64,000 nt of DNA from Actinomycetota bacterium (lineage in GTDB: Bacteria > Actinomycetota > Actinomycetes > Mycobacteriales > Micromonosporaceae): contig VAWN01000042.1 in assembly GCA_005885555.1 (NCBI GenBank), forward strand, positions 4,172 through 68,171, in the 5' to 3' direction. A program made the position numbers and the translations under genes. Positions 25,092 through 33,801 of the stretch are shown piece after piece. Each line of letters begins with the position of its first letter. Positions within the stretch are counted from its first letter, which is position 1. The notes below the pieces were generated by a model, which saw nothing but the letters and a program-made list of their open reading frames with translations, was not told where the DNA came from and did not search any database.

Positions 25092-27355
25092 ACCAGGCCC
25101 TCCCGTACCAGCAACTCGTCGACGCGGGCCTCCAGCGCGCGGGCTTCGGCGAGCAGCTCGGGCGTCGCGGCCAGCCGCAGCAGCGACCGGGCCGAGCCGA
25201 CCAGGCCGCGCCGGGCCAGCAGGTGCCGGGCGATCCGCTCGCGTTCGCGCGGCGGGAAGAACGCGAACGCCTGCCGCAGCGCCGGCAACGCCACCAGGAA
25301 CGCGTGTTCCGGCAGCGCGCCGACCAGCTCATCGAGCACGCCGAGCACCGGCGCCGCGAGCACCTCCTCGCGGGCCACCGCGAACAGGCCGGCGAGCCAG
25401 TCGCCGAGCGTCTGCGGGTCCGCGGCGCCGCGCACCGCCCGGACGGGGTCCACATTGGACGGTCCGAGCGACCAGCCGAAGCCGAACGCCGCACCGCGCA
25501 GGTCCGGCGGTACCGCGGGATCGCCGGACAGCCGCCGCATCACCGCCAGGGCCGCCTCCGCGTCCACGTCCACTGTCCGTCCACAGTGGACGATGGCGTC
25601 CCGGGTGGCGACGATGGCGCCGAGCCGGCCGAGGTCGGCCGGCGCCGCACCGCCGCGTACCCCTTCCGCGAGCCACAGCACCCGGCCGACCGCCGCGGTG
25701 ATGACGGCGCCCAGCGTGGCGCTGTGCCGCGTGCCGAACAGCCGGTCGTGCCGCCAGAGGCCCAGCACTGTCGCGAGCACGGTGCCGAGCGGGCCGAGTT
25801 CGCCCACCGCGCCGACGGCCCGCAGCAGATCCGCCAGTACCCGCCCGGACAGCTCGGTGATGCCGCACAGCGCGGCGTCGAACAGTACCCCGGCCAGCCG
25901 GCCCACATCCGGTACCGCCGGGTCGATCCGGTCGGCGAGCGCCGCCGAGGCCGCGTCGAGCAGGGTCGCACCGTATCCGCCGGCCTCGATCAGTGCGGCC
26001 AGCCGGCCCCCGGCCCCGGCCCCGCCCCCGGCCTCGGTGAGCGTCCACGACTCCGCCAGTACCGGGTCGGAGCCCGTCGCCGGGCCGGTGTCGCGCCGTA
26101 CCCCGGGGATGTGCAGCACCCGCAACCGGTGCAGGACACGGCTTGCGGCCAGACCCGTGTCGTCGGTCAGGTCGAGCGTGCGGGTACCGGCAGCGGCGAG
26201 CCCGTACCGGTCCAGCTCCGCCGCCACGTCGTGCACCAGGCCGGGCAGCGGCGTGTCGGGATGCAGCCGTCCGACCTTGTCGCCGCTGAGCGCGGCGACC
26301 ATCTCGACGACGGCCGGATGGGTACCGGCCGGCAACCGGCCCCGCGCGGCCCACGGCAGCGGGATGTCCAGCGCCTCGGTGACCAGAGCGCAGACCAGCC
26401 CGTCGAGCACGTCGGTGCGCGCCGGTGCGGGATGGCCACGCAACCGGGCGAGGCCGCCGGCCATCGCGCGCGCGGCGATCAGGTCGGCGGTGGACACCAC
26501 CTGCTTGCGGCGGCGCAGCCGGGCGACGACCGACCCGGTCAGCCCGTCCGCGGCGGCCGCCGGCCCGCTCTCCCACAGCCGCTGGTAGTACCCGGGCGAC
26601 GGCATGCCGGACTGGTACCCGTCGAACGCGTCCAGCCGCCGGAACGAGTACGGCACCAGGTAGCTGCCGCCGACGGCCCCTTCGGGAAGGCGCGGAACGT
26701 CGGGCCAGTCCACAGTGGACAGTCCAGCCAGGCGGATCAGCGCCGGGCGGTGGAAGCCACCGGTCACCACCACGACCGGCCGGTCGCCGGCGGCCGCCAC
26801 CGCCGCGCGTACCCACCGCGCCATGTACGCCTCCCGGGCCGCGTCGTCCTCGCCCGCCGGCCCGTCCCGTACCAGGTCGAAGTACGCCGCCAGCCGCTCC
26901 TCGATCCGGTCGACCGGCGCGATCTCGAACAGGTGGTCCCACAACACGTCCACGTTGTCGACGGCGAAGACCCGGCACAGCCGGTCGACCACGTCGGCGT
27001 AGCGCCGTTCCGCGTCGGCGTACCGGTTGGACCGGTCGGCGAACGCCGGATGCCAGGCGGGCAGGTCGATGAAGCGCACCTGCGCGCCGCAGCGCCGGCC
27101 CTCGGTCAGCGCCACCCACTCCGGCGAGTACCCGCAGAACGGGGTCCACGACGCGTGGGCGCGCTCGCCGTCGCGGTACGAGGTGAACACCGCCACCGGC
27201 AGCTCGTGCCCGAGCAGCAGCTCGTCGAGCCGGTCGTTGACGTCGGCCGGCCCCTCCACGAGCACGTACGCCGGCCGCTGCGCGGCGATCACCGAAGCGA
27301 CCAGCCGCGCGCAGGCCGGGCTGTGATGGCGTACCCCGAGGAACGTCGCGGCCAT
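25088..27355 (-). CDS. DUF5682 family protein (yehM-like)
   Basis: A 755-residue protein of the DUF5682 family, opening with the typical FLGVRHHSPACARLV block and YVLVEGPADVND, which recall Tiki/TraB-type domains that have conserved histidines and a Glu-Gly-Pro motif. VVVVTGGFHRPAL is a further conserved block; the rest is Ala/Leu-rich helical. Biochemistry of the family is unknown. It is translationally coupled to the VWA gene and five bases from the MoxR gene. Confidence 0.87.
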   Translation of the reverse strand: MAATFLGVRHHSPACARLVASVIAAQRPAYVLVEGPADVNDRLDELLLGHELPVAVFTSYRDGERAHASWTPFCGYSPEWVALTEGRRCGAQVRFIDLPAWHPAFADRSNRYADAERRYADVVDRLCRVFAVDNVDVLWDHLFEIAPVDRIEERLAAYFDLVRDGPAGEDDAAREAYMARWVRAAVAAAGDRPVVVVTGGFHRPALIRLAGLSTVDWPDVPRLPEGAVGGSYLVPYSFRRLDAFDGYQSGMPSPGYYQRLWESGPAAAADGLTGSVVARLRRRKQVVSTADLIAARAMAGGLARLRGHPAPARTDVLDGLVCALVTEALDIPLPWAARGRLPAGTHPAVVEMVAALSGDKVGRLHPDTPLPGLVHDVAAELDRYGLAAAGTRTLDLTDDTGLAASRVLHRLRVLHIPGVRRDTGPATGSDPVLAESWTLTEAGGGAGAGGRLAALIEAGGYGATLLDAASAALADRIDPAVPDVGRLAGVLFDAALCGITELSGRVLADLLRAVGAVGELGPLGTVLATVLGLWRHDRLFGTRHSATLGAVITAAVGRVLWLAEGVRGGAAPADLGRLGAIVATRDAIVHCGRTVDVDAEAALAVMRRLSGDPAVPPDLRGAAFGFGWSLGPSNVDPVRAVRGAADPQTLGDWLAGLFAVAREEVLAAPVLGVLDELVGALPEHAFLVALPALRQAFAFFPPRERERIARHLLARRGLVGSARSLLRLAATPELLAEARALEARVDELLVREGLV

Positions 27356-27360
27356 CGGGC

Positions 27361-28449
27361 TCAGCCGGGCAGCAGGTGCCGCGCGTCGTGGAACGCCTTC
27401 CAGTGCGCGCCTTTGCGCCAGGTCACCTGCTGCTCCAGGTACCGCCGCAACCGGGCCAGGTCGTCACCGCTGTCCTTGGCCGCGGTGCCGGCGAGGCAGG
27501 CCACGATGTCGGCCGGGCTGCCCGCGTCGCGGCGCAGGAACCAGCCGCGCAGGCCGACCGCGTGCGCCACCGAGACCGCCTCCGCGGTGCTCATCACCGA
27601 GGACAGCCGGTCCATCGGGTCGCCCCGCTCGGTGAGCCCGGTGCGCAGCTCCCGGAACGTGGTGACGAGCACCTCCAGCACGTCGCGCCGCGGCGGTACC
27701 GTCACCCCGGAGCGCTCCAGCAGCGCCCGCGCCTCCGCCTCGACCAGGTTCAGCTCGGTGCCGAAGTCGGCGATCGGGAACACCGTCTCGAAGTTGAACC
27801 GGCGCTTCAGTGCGGCGCTCATCTCGTTGACACCGCGGTCGCGGGTGTTGGCCGTGGCGATGACGTTGAAGCCGTCCCGCGCGAAGACCATGCCGTCCGC
27901 CCCGGTCAGCTCGGGGATCGCCAGTACCCGGTCGGACAGCAGGGACAGCAGGCTGTCCTGCACCTCCAGCGGGCACCGGGTGATCTCCTCGAACCGGACC
28001 GTCTTGCCGGCCGCCATCCCGCGCAGCATCGGCGCCGGTACCAGCGACCGGGTCGACGGGCCCTCGGCGACCAGCAGCGCGTAGTTCCACGAGTACTTGA
28101 TCTGGTCTTCGGTCGTCGCCGCGCCGCCCTGGATGGTCAGCGTGGAGTCGCCGCTGACCGCCGCGGCGAGCAGTTCGGACAGCAGCGACTTGGCGGTACC
28201 GGGTTCGCCGACCAGCATCAGGCCACGGCTGGTGGCCAGGGTGACCAGTGCCCGGTCGATCAGCGACGGGTCGCCGACGAACTTGCGGGAGCTGCCGGCC
28301 GCCTCGTCGCCGACGATGAACCGGCGGGCCGCGTCCAGGCTCAGCGCCCAGCCGGGCGGCCGGTCGCCGCGGTCCGCGTCGCGCAGCCGGGCCAGCTCGT
28401 CGGCGTAGCGCAGCTCGGCCGGCGGGCGCTGGATGTCGTCGCCGGCCAT
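27361..28449 (-). CDS. MoxR-type AAA+ ATPase (yehL-like)
   Basis: A 362-residue AAA+ ATPase. Walker A is GEPGTAKS, the Walker B region is KTVRFEEITRCPLE, sensor 1 VIATANTRDRGVNEM and the arginine finger ALKRRFNFE. MoxR ATPases form hexamers that remodel or load partner proteins, usually with a VWA protein, here encoded two genes downstream. The start at 28449 overlaps the upstream stop by one base (TGATG). Confidence 0.93.
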   Translation of the reverse strand: MAGDDIQRPPAELRYADELARLRDADRGDRPPGWALSLDAARRFIVGDEAAGSSRKFVGDPSLIDRALVTLATSRGLMLVGEPGTAKSLLSELLAAAVSGDSTLTIQGGAATTEDQIKYSWNYALLVAEGPSTRSLVPAPMLRGMAAGKTVRFEEITRCPLEVQDSLLSLLSDRVLAIPELTGADGMVFARDGFNVIATANTRDRGVNEMSAALKRRFNFETVFPIADFGTELNLVEAEARALLERSGVTVPPRRDVLEVLVTTFRELRTGLTERGDPMDRLSSVMSTAEAVSVAHAVGLRGWFLRRDAGSPADIVACLAGTAAKDSGDDLARLRRYLEQQVTWRKGAHWKAFHDARHLLPG

Positions 28450-31400
28450 CAGGACACCACCGATGCGATGTCGCGGACCAGCTCGGACGCGAGGACCGGG
28501 TCCAGCTCGCCCAGGGGTACCAGGCCCTTGCTGCGCCAGTCGCCGGACGGCTGGTTGTTGACCCAGACCCCTTCGATGCGCTGCTCCGGCCACTCGGTCG
28601 CCATCCCGGCCGGGATGCCCGGCTCGATGCTCAGCACGGCCGCCCGGTTACCGGGCAGCGGCCGCTCCAGCCAGCCCTGTACCCCGCCGTCCTGCGCCTC
28701 GCCGCGCCGCCAGCCGCGCCGGTCCAGCCCCAGTACCTTCACCGTCAGCGCGGTGCGGTTGGTGAACCGCAGCAGCTCCGTCGCCGCCCGCTCCTCATCG
28801 GTCAGCGGGTAGGTCTCCCGGCCCAGCTGCGCGAACGGTTGCAGGATCTCGTAGTCGGCGAACACCTCGGACCAGGCCGGTACCGCCTCGCCGAGGTGCA
28901 GCGGGTGGGCGATGCCGACCGTGGCGGTGTCGTCGAGGGCCAGCGCGTCGTCGTCGACGTTCGCGAGGCTGCGGTCCTCGGCGACCCGGAACGCGGTGAC
29001 CAGCTTGTCGCCGTCGTAGCTGGCCCAGACCAGGCGGCGCACGATGTGCCACAGCAGCGGGTGCCCGACGAACAGCTCGCGGAACTGCGCTACCGGCCAG
29101 CGCCGCTGCAGGACCATCGCCTCCTCCAGGCGGCGGATCTGGTCGGTGGCGATGGTGCGCACGTCCTTCTTCAGCGCGGCGAACCGCTGGTAGGCGCCGC
29201 CGGCCAGCTCCGCGTCGTCGCGCGCGCCGGGCTTGGGCAGGTCCTTTCGACGGGTACCGTCGGCGTCGGCCACATACGGCTTGAGCTGCTCGTCGAAGCC
29301 GACCACGAACCGGCGCGGCCCGTAGTCGAGGGTGAGGCTGCCGTCGGCGTCCAGCCCGAGGTCGGGTACCAGCCGGTCGGCCAGCTCGTCGCTGGTGAGT
29401 CCCAGTTCCTCGGCGACCTCGGCCATCTTGTCCCGGGCCCGCTGCTTCAGCGCGGCGAACTTCACCTTCTGCGCGATGCCGTGCAGGTGCATGAGCGCCA
29501 CGTCGGTACCGATCCCGGCGAGCACGTCGAGCCCGGCCACGGCACGGGCATGCCCGCCCTCGCCGGGCCAGGCGCGGATCAGCGGAGCCAGCCGCCGTAC
29601 CGTCGCGTCGTCGCCGATCCAGCCGAGCGCGGACAGTGCCCACCCGTCCCGGGCCGGACTGCCGACGGCGCGCCAGCACTCGAACAGCTCCCAGGCGAAC
29701 CCGGCCAGCGACGCCGGGTCGCACGCGTCCCGTACCACGGCCACGCCCGCGTACACCTCGCCGGGCCGCGACATCGCGAGCATGGTGACCAGGTGGCCGA
29801 CCATGCGGACGGGCACCGCGTGCCGGCGGTCGCGCAGCAGCACCTGCGGCAGCAGCGCCGCGTCGAACCACGCGGGCAGCGCGGGGATCCGGGCCGGCAG
29901 CACGTCCAGCGGGTCGGTCCGCAGCAGCGCCTCGATCCCGGCGGCCGCCGCCGGGCCGTAGCCGCGCGCCGCCGCCAGTACCCCCGACTCGTGGCCGGCA
30001 CCGGCGACCACCCGCAGCGCGGCCTCGGCCGCCCGCCGCGCCGGCCCCGGTTTGCCCAGCGCGGCCGGGACGAGCGCCCGGCCCGCGGCCGCGGGATGCC
30101 GGGCCAGCCAGGCCTGCGCGACCGGGCGGGCCGACTTCGTCCGGGCGAGCCAGTCGGCCATCGCCTCGGCGACCGCCGGGCCGGTGTAGGGCAGCAGGAG
30201 GTCGGCGTGCGCCGGGTTGGCCTTGACGAAATGCAGCACGGCGGGCAGCGCGGCGAGCCCGTGCCGGGCAACGATGACCTTCATCCAGCTCTCCAGGCAC
30301 CAGGCGTCCGCCGGGCGCCACCCGGCCAGCAGCGGGCCGGCCACCTCGTCCGGGGCGGTCGCGACGACCCACGCCTCCTGGAACCGCGGCAGCCGGCGGG
30401 TGCGGAACGACTCGCCGATCTCCAGCCAGGTCCGCTCGCCCTTCCAGTCGGCGTAGTTCCAGGGCGGCGGGCTCGCCCACGCCTCCCGCTCGCCGGGTTG
30501 CCAGTCGATCGCCGGCCGGTCCGCGCTGGCGAGGCCGTCCAGCCGGGCCTGCCCGGCCGCGGTCCGCCTGACGGTCCACGGTGGTTCGGCGAGCACCGGG
30601 GGTACCGTGTCAGCCGGCGCCTCGGGTACCGCGTCGGCGGTGTCGGCGGCCGCCTCGACCCGTTGCCGTACCGCATCGGACAGCTGCGGTGACGCGGCCC
30701 GCACCACGTCCGGGTTGGCCCGCACGTGGGCGCGCAGCAGCGCGGCACCCGCCGGACCGGCGGCGGCGAGCAGGCGCAGCGCGCGCACCGGGTACCGGCG
30801 CATCGCGTCGAGCAGCGCCGGCTGCACGTACTTGCGGTCGGCCCGGTCCAGCAGCAGCTGGAACGCCTCGTCGGTGGGCAGGGTGGCGAGGACGGCGAGC
30901 ACCCGCTTGAGCGCGTCGGCCGAACCGTGCCCGTCGTCGAACCAGCGGGCGAGGAACGGTGCGGCGGCCGGACCGACGGCGGCGGTCATGGTCAGGATCG
31001 GGCCGGCCGAGTAGATCACCGACCAGGTGATCAGCTGCCCGTTGATGAGGTCGAGCTGCGCCACCGTGCCGACCGAGTGGAGCAGGGTGGTGGCCAGCGG
31101 GCCGATCCTGCCGCCCGTGGCCGCCACCGCCCGGCAGTCCTCGTCGACCCAGCCGGTCTCGGTGGGCAGCAGGAACGCGGTCATGATCCGCTGCCGCAGC
31201 AGGTCGTCGCGGTACCCGGCCAGCGCGTCGCGGGCCGCGGCGTACTCCTCGTCGGTGGCGGCCGCGAGGTGCTCCCGTACCCGGTCGGCGAACGGGTGCG
31301 CGGCCGTGCCGGAGTGGTCGCCCGCCGGCAGCCGCCGCAGCCGCAGTATCCCGTCCGACCACGGGGTCAGGCCGGCCAGCTCGGCGGCCGTGCCGGCGGC

Positions 31401-32018
31401 GAACACCACGCCGTACCGGGCGACCCAGCTGTCGGCGACCGACCGCAGGGTGGGCTCCTGCACCAGCCGGTTGAGCCGGACGGCGAGCGTGGCGACCACG
31501 GCGGCGCCGAGGGGTACCACCGCCGCGGACTCCGCTTCGCCCAGCGCCGCGGCCAGGTAGGCGAGGCCGGCGGTGGCGAGTTCGGGATCGTCGTCGCTCA
31601 GTTCCGCCAGGGTCTTCGAGATGTCCTCCCGCAGCGGCTCCAGCAATTGGCGCTGCTGCGCCGGGGCGTCCGGGTTCAGGACGGGCGGCCGGGACCCGTC
31701 GCCGCGGCGCGGTAGCATGCTGCGCCGCCAGCTTCCGGGTACCACGAAGGTGTCCTCGTCGGGGAGCGCGTCCGCGGCGGCGGGCTTGTCGGTTGCGGCG
31801 GCCGGGTGGCCGACCTCGGTGTAGCCCTTGCGGACCTTCTCCGCGACCAGCTTGTCGACCTGGGCGGCCGCGGCCGTTGCCGTGTCGAACTGTTTGACCT
31901 GTGTCTGGCCGCTCGTGCCGAGCCGGCCGAACCGCACCGTCACGGTGTGTTCGTCCCGATCGACCTGCCAGAATTTCTCGGATCCGCCGCCGACGTACTC
32001 GAACGCTCGCACCGGCAC
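28449..32018 (-). CDS. WGR-domain / DUF4132 protein (yehI-like)
   Basis: A protein of about 1189 residues. The N-terminus is a WGR domain (FWQVDRDEHTVTVRFGRLG), the nucleic-acid-binding module of PARPs and MolR-type proteins. A long helical HEAT-like central region follows, and a C-terminal DUF4132 region including YGPRRFVVGFDEQLKPYV and RELFVGHPLLWHIVRRLVW. E. coli YehI and MolR have this layout. GTG at 32018 is chosen since the WGR domain starts directly after it; another GTG two codons on is possible. It is the first gene of module A and is divergent from the kinase at 32137. Confidence 0.87.
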   Translation of the reverse strand: MPVRAFEYVGGGSEKFWQVDRDEHTVTVRFGRLGTSGQTQVKQFDTATAAAAQVDKLVAEKVRKGYTEVGHPAAATDKPAAADALPDEDTFVVPGSWRRSMLPRRGDGSRPPVLNPDAPAQQRQLLEPLREDISKTLAELSDDDPELATAGLAYLAAALGEAESAAVVPLGAAVVATLAVRLNRLVQEPTLRSVADSWVARYGVVFAAGTAAELAGLTPWSDGILRLRRLPAGDHSGTAAHPFADRVREHLAAATDEEYAAARDALAGYRDDLLRQRIMTAFLLPTETGWVDEDCRAVAATGGRIGPLATTLLHSVGTVAQLDLINGQLITWSVIYSAGPILTMTAAVGPAAAPFLARWFDDGHGSADALKRVLAVLATLPTDEAFQLLLDRADRKYVQPALLDAMRRYPVRALRLLAAAGPAGAALLRAHVRANPDVVRAASPQLSDAVRQRVEAAADTADAVPEAPADTVPPVLAEPPWTVRRTAAGQARLDGLASADRPAIDWQPGEREAWASPPPWNYADWKGERTWLEIGESFRTRRLPRFQEAWVVATAPDEVAGPLLAGWRPADAWCLESWMKVIVARHGLAALPAVLHFVKANPAHADLLLPYTGPAVAEAMADWLARTKSARPVAQAWLARHPAAAGRALVPAALGKPGPARRAAEAALRVVAGAGHESGVLAAARGYGPAAAAGIEALLRTDPLDVLPARIPALPAWFDAALLPQVLLRDRRHAVPVRMVGHLVTMLAMSRPGEVYAGVAVVRDACDPASLAGFAWELFECWRAVGSPARDGWALSALGWIGDDATVRRLAPLIRAWPGEGGHARAVAGLDVLAGIGTDVALMHLHGIAQKVKFAALKQRARDKMAEVAEELGLTSDELADRLVPDLGLDADGSLTLDYGPRRFVVGFDEQLKPYVADADGTRRKDLPKPGARDDAELAGGAYQRFAALKKDVRTIATDQIRRLEEAMVLQRRWPVAQFRELFVGHPLLWHIVRRLVWASYDGDKLVTAFRVAEDRSLANVDDDALALDDTATVGIAHPLHLGEAVPAWSEVFADYEILQPFAQLGRETYPLTDEERAATELLRFTNRTALTVKVLGLDRRGWRRGEAQDGGVQGWLERPLPGNRAAVLSIEPGIPAGMATEWPEQRIEGVWVNNQPSGDWRSKGLVPLGELDPVLASELVRDIASVVS

Positions 32019-32136
32019 ACTGTAGTGGCCGCCGTCACGGCCGAGGTGCCCCTCGACGGGTCGCCCGGCTTCGCCGACGACAGTCGCCGCGGACTGGCCG
32101 ACCAGTCGTATTCGTTCCGTAGCGCGCTGTGATTGT
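32019..32136. promoter_or_regulatory. Divergent promoter region between the two signalling modules
   Basis: A 118-base stretch between the starts of the WGR/DUF4132 gene (minus) and the first kinase gene (plus). It must carry the promoters of module A and of the first kinase of module B. I could not pick out convincing -10/-35 boxes or an operator. Confidence 0.4.
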
Positions 32137-33795
32137 GTGGTCGGCGTGACCGGCAACAATCTACCGGTTGACGCGCTCGGGCCGCGCACCGAGATCGGGT
32201 CGGGCGGTCAGGGTACCGTCTACGCCGTACCACGGACGATCAACCGCTCATGGCCGGTGGCCTACAAGGCATACAACACCGCGACCCTGGCCACGCTCGA
32301 CATCGGCGCGCTGGAGGCGATGGTCGGGTACCTCGACGCGCTGCCGTACGCGGTCGGCCGGGACCTGTGTGACCGGGCCGCGTGGCCGGCGGCGGTGGTC
32401 GAGGAACACTCCACAGTCACCGGGTTCCTGATGCGCCGCATCGCCGGTGAGTTCAAGCCGCGCATGCGCTGGCCGGCCGGGTACCGGGAGGCACTGGGCC
32501 AGGTGCAGTTCCTGCTCAACAACGACCAGTACCTCGCCGCCCGGGAACTGCCGGTGCACGACCGGTTCCGGCTGGAGTTCCTCCGGGACACCGCCGAGAC
32601 GCTGGAGCTGTTCCACGGGCTGCAGATCGCGGTGGGCGACCTGTCACCCAACAATCTCCTGTTCAGCCTGAGCTCGCGGCCGCGGTGTTTCTTCATCGAC
32701 TGCGACGCGATGCGGGTGCGCGGCCGGTCGGTGATGACTGCGGTGGAGACTGCCGACTGGCAGGTACCCGCGGGCGAGGAACTGGCCACCGACCACAGTG
32801 ACGCGTACAAGTTCGGTCTTCTCGCGATCCGGCTCTTCGCCGGCGACCAGAGCGCGCGCGATCCCGACGTGCTGTCCCGGGTGGCACCGGAACTCGCCGC
32901 GCTGGCCAGCCGGAGCCTGTCCACCACGCCGGGGCAGCGGCCGAAGCCGGCGGACTGGCTGGCGCCACTCGACGCGGCCATCCCGGCCGCGAGCCTGTCG
33001 CTTCCGGGCCAGCCGCCCGGCCACGTCGTGTGGACCGCCGGCGCCGGTACCGGTACCCCGCCACATGGATACGTACCGGTGCCCGGGTACCCGCCGGTGG
33101 CGCGGCCGCCGCAGAGCCCGCCGCGGCTGCCGGTGGCGACCCGGCCGCCGGCCCGGCCCGGGTACCGGCGCGGTCAGGTGCGCGCGCTGGTCACCGTGGC
33201 GCTGATCGGCCTGGGCGTGTGGATCGCCGGCCCGACGCTGGCGAAGCTGACCAGCACCGGTGGGGCACCGGCGAACCCGGGGGCGCCGGCCGCGGTCGCC
33301 ACCGCGACCGCCGCCGGTACCGGCACCGCGACCGGCCCGGCCGACGACGGCGCGACGCAGGCCGCCGCGGTCCAGCGGGTACTGGAGGCGTCGCGTACCG
33401 ACCGGGCGCGCATCGGCGGTGCGGTGTCCCAGGTCGCCGGCTGCGGTGACGTGTCGGGCGGGCTGGCCGCGTTCCAGCAGGCGAGTTCCGGCCGGCAGAT
33501 CGAGCTCGGCGCGGCCCGTACCCTGGACACCGGGGCGCTGTCCGGTGGCGGGGCGGTTGCGGCCACGCTCGTCGAGGCGTTGCAGCATTCGCTCGCCGCC
33601 GACGACGCGTTCGTCCGCTGGGCGCAGGCGGTGCGCGACAGCGGATGCTCCGACGCGAGCCTCAACAACGCCGACCGGCACACCGCCGATGCCGAGTCGC
33701 ACCAGGCCACCGACGCCAAGCAGCGCTTCATCTCCGCGTGGGCCCCCGACGCGCAGCGGTACGGGTACCCGGTGCCGACCGAGCCGGACATCTGA
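32137..33795 (+). CDS. Atypical membrane-anchored protein kinase (YegI-like)
   Basis: A 552-residue protein. The N-terminal kinase-like domain has the glycine loop GSGGQGTV (21-28) and Lys44 in VAYK. The catalytic loop reads GDLSPNN (Asp168, Ser in place of the usual Lys), and the metal Asp motif DFG is replaced by DCD (188-190). A Pro-rich linker, one membrane segment (about 348-368) and an extracytoplasmic helical domain with two Cys follow. The layout resembles E. coli YegI and other atypical Ser/Thr kinases paired with PP2C and VWA genes. GTG 32137 is the likely start; GTG 32146 is also possible. Activity is likely but unproven because of the changed loops. Confidence 0.82.
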   Translation: MVGVTGNNLPVDALGPRTEIGSGGQGTVYAVPRTINRSWPVAYKAYNTATLATLDIGALEAMVGYLDALPYAVGRDLCDRAAWPAAVVEEHSTVTGFLMRRIAGEFKPRMRWPAGYREALGQVQFLLNNDQYLAARELPVHDRFRLEFLRDTAETLELFHGLQIAVGDLSPNNLLFSLSSRPRCFFIDCDAMRVRGRSVMTAVETADWQVPAGEELATDHSDAYKFGLLAIRLFAGDQSARDPDVLSRVAPELAALASRSLSTTPGQRPKPADWLAPLDAAIPAASLSLPGQPPGHVVWTAGAGTGTPPHGYVPVPGYPPVARPPQSPPRLPVATRPPARPGYRRGQVRALVTVALIGLGVWIAGPTLAKLTSTGGAPANPGAPAAVATATAAGTGTATGPADDGATQAAAVQRVLEASRTDRARIGGAVSQVAGCGDVSGGLAAFQQASSGRQIELGAARTLDTGALSGGGAVAATLVEALQHSLAADDAFVRWAQAVRDSGCSDASLNNADRHTADAESHQATDAKQRFISAWAPDAQRYGYPVPTEPDI

Positions 33796-33801
33796 CGCCG
33801 C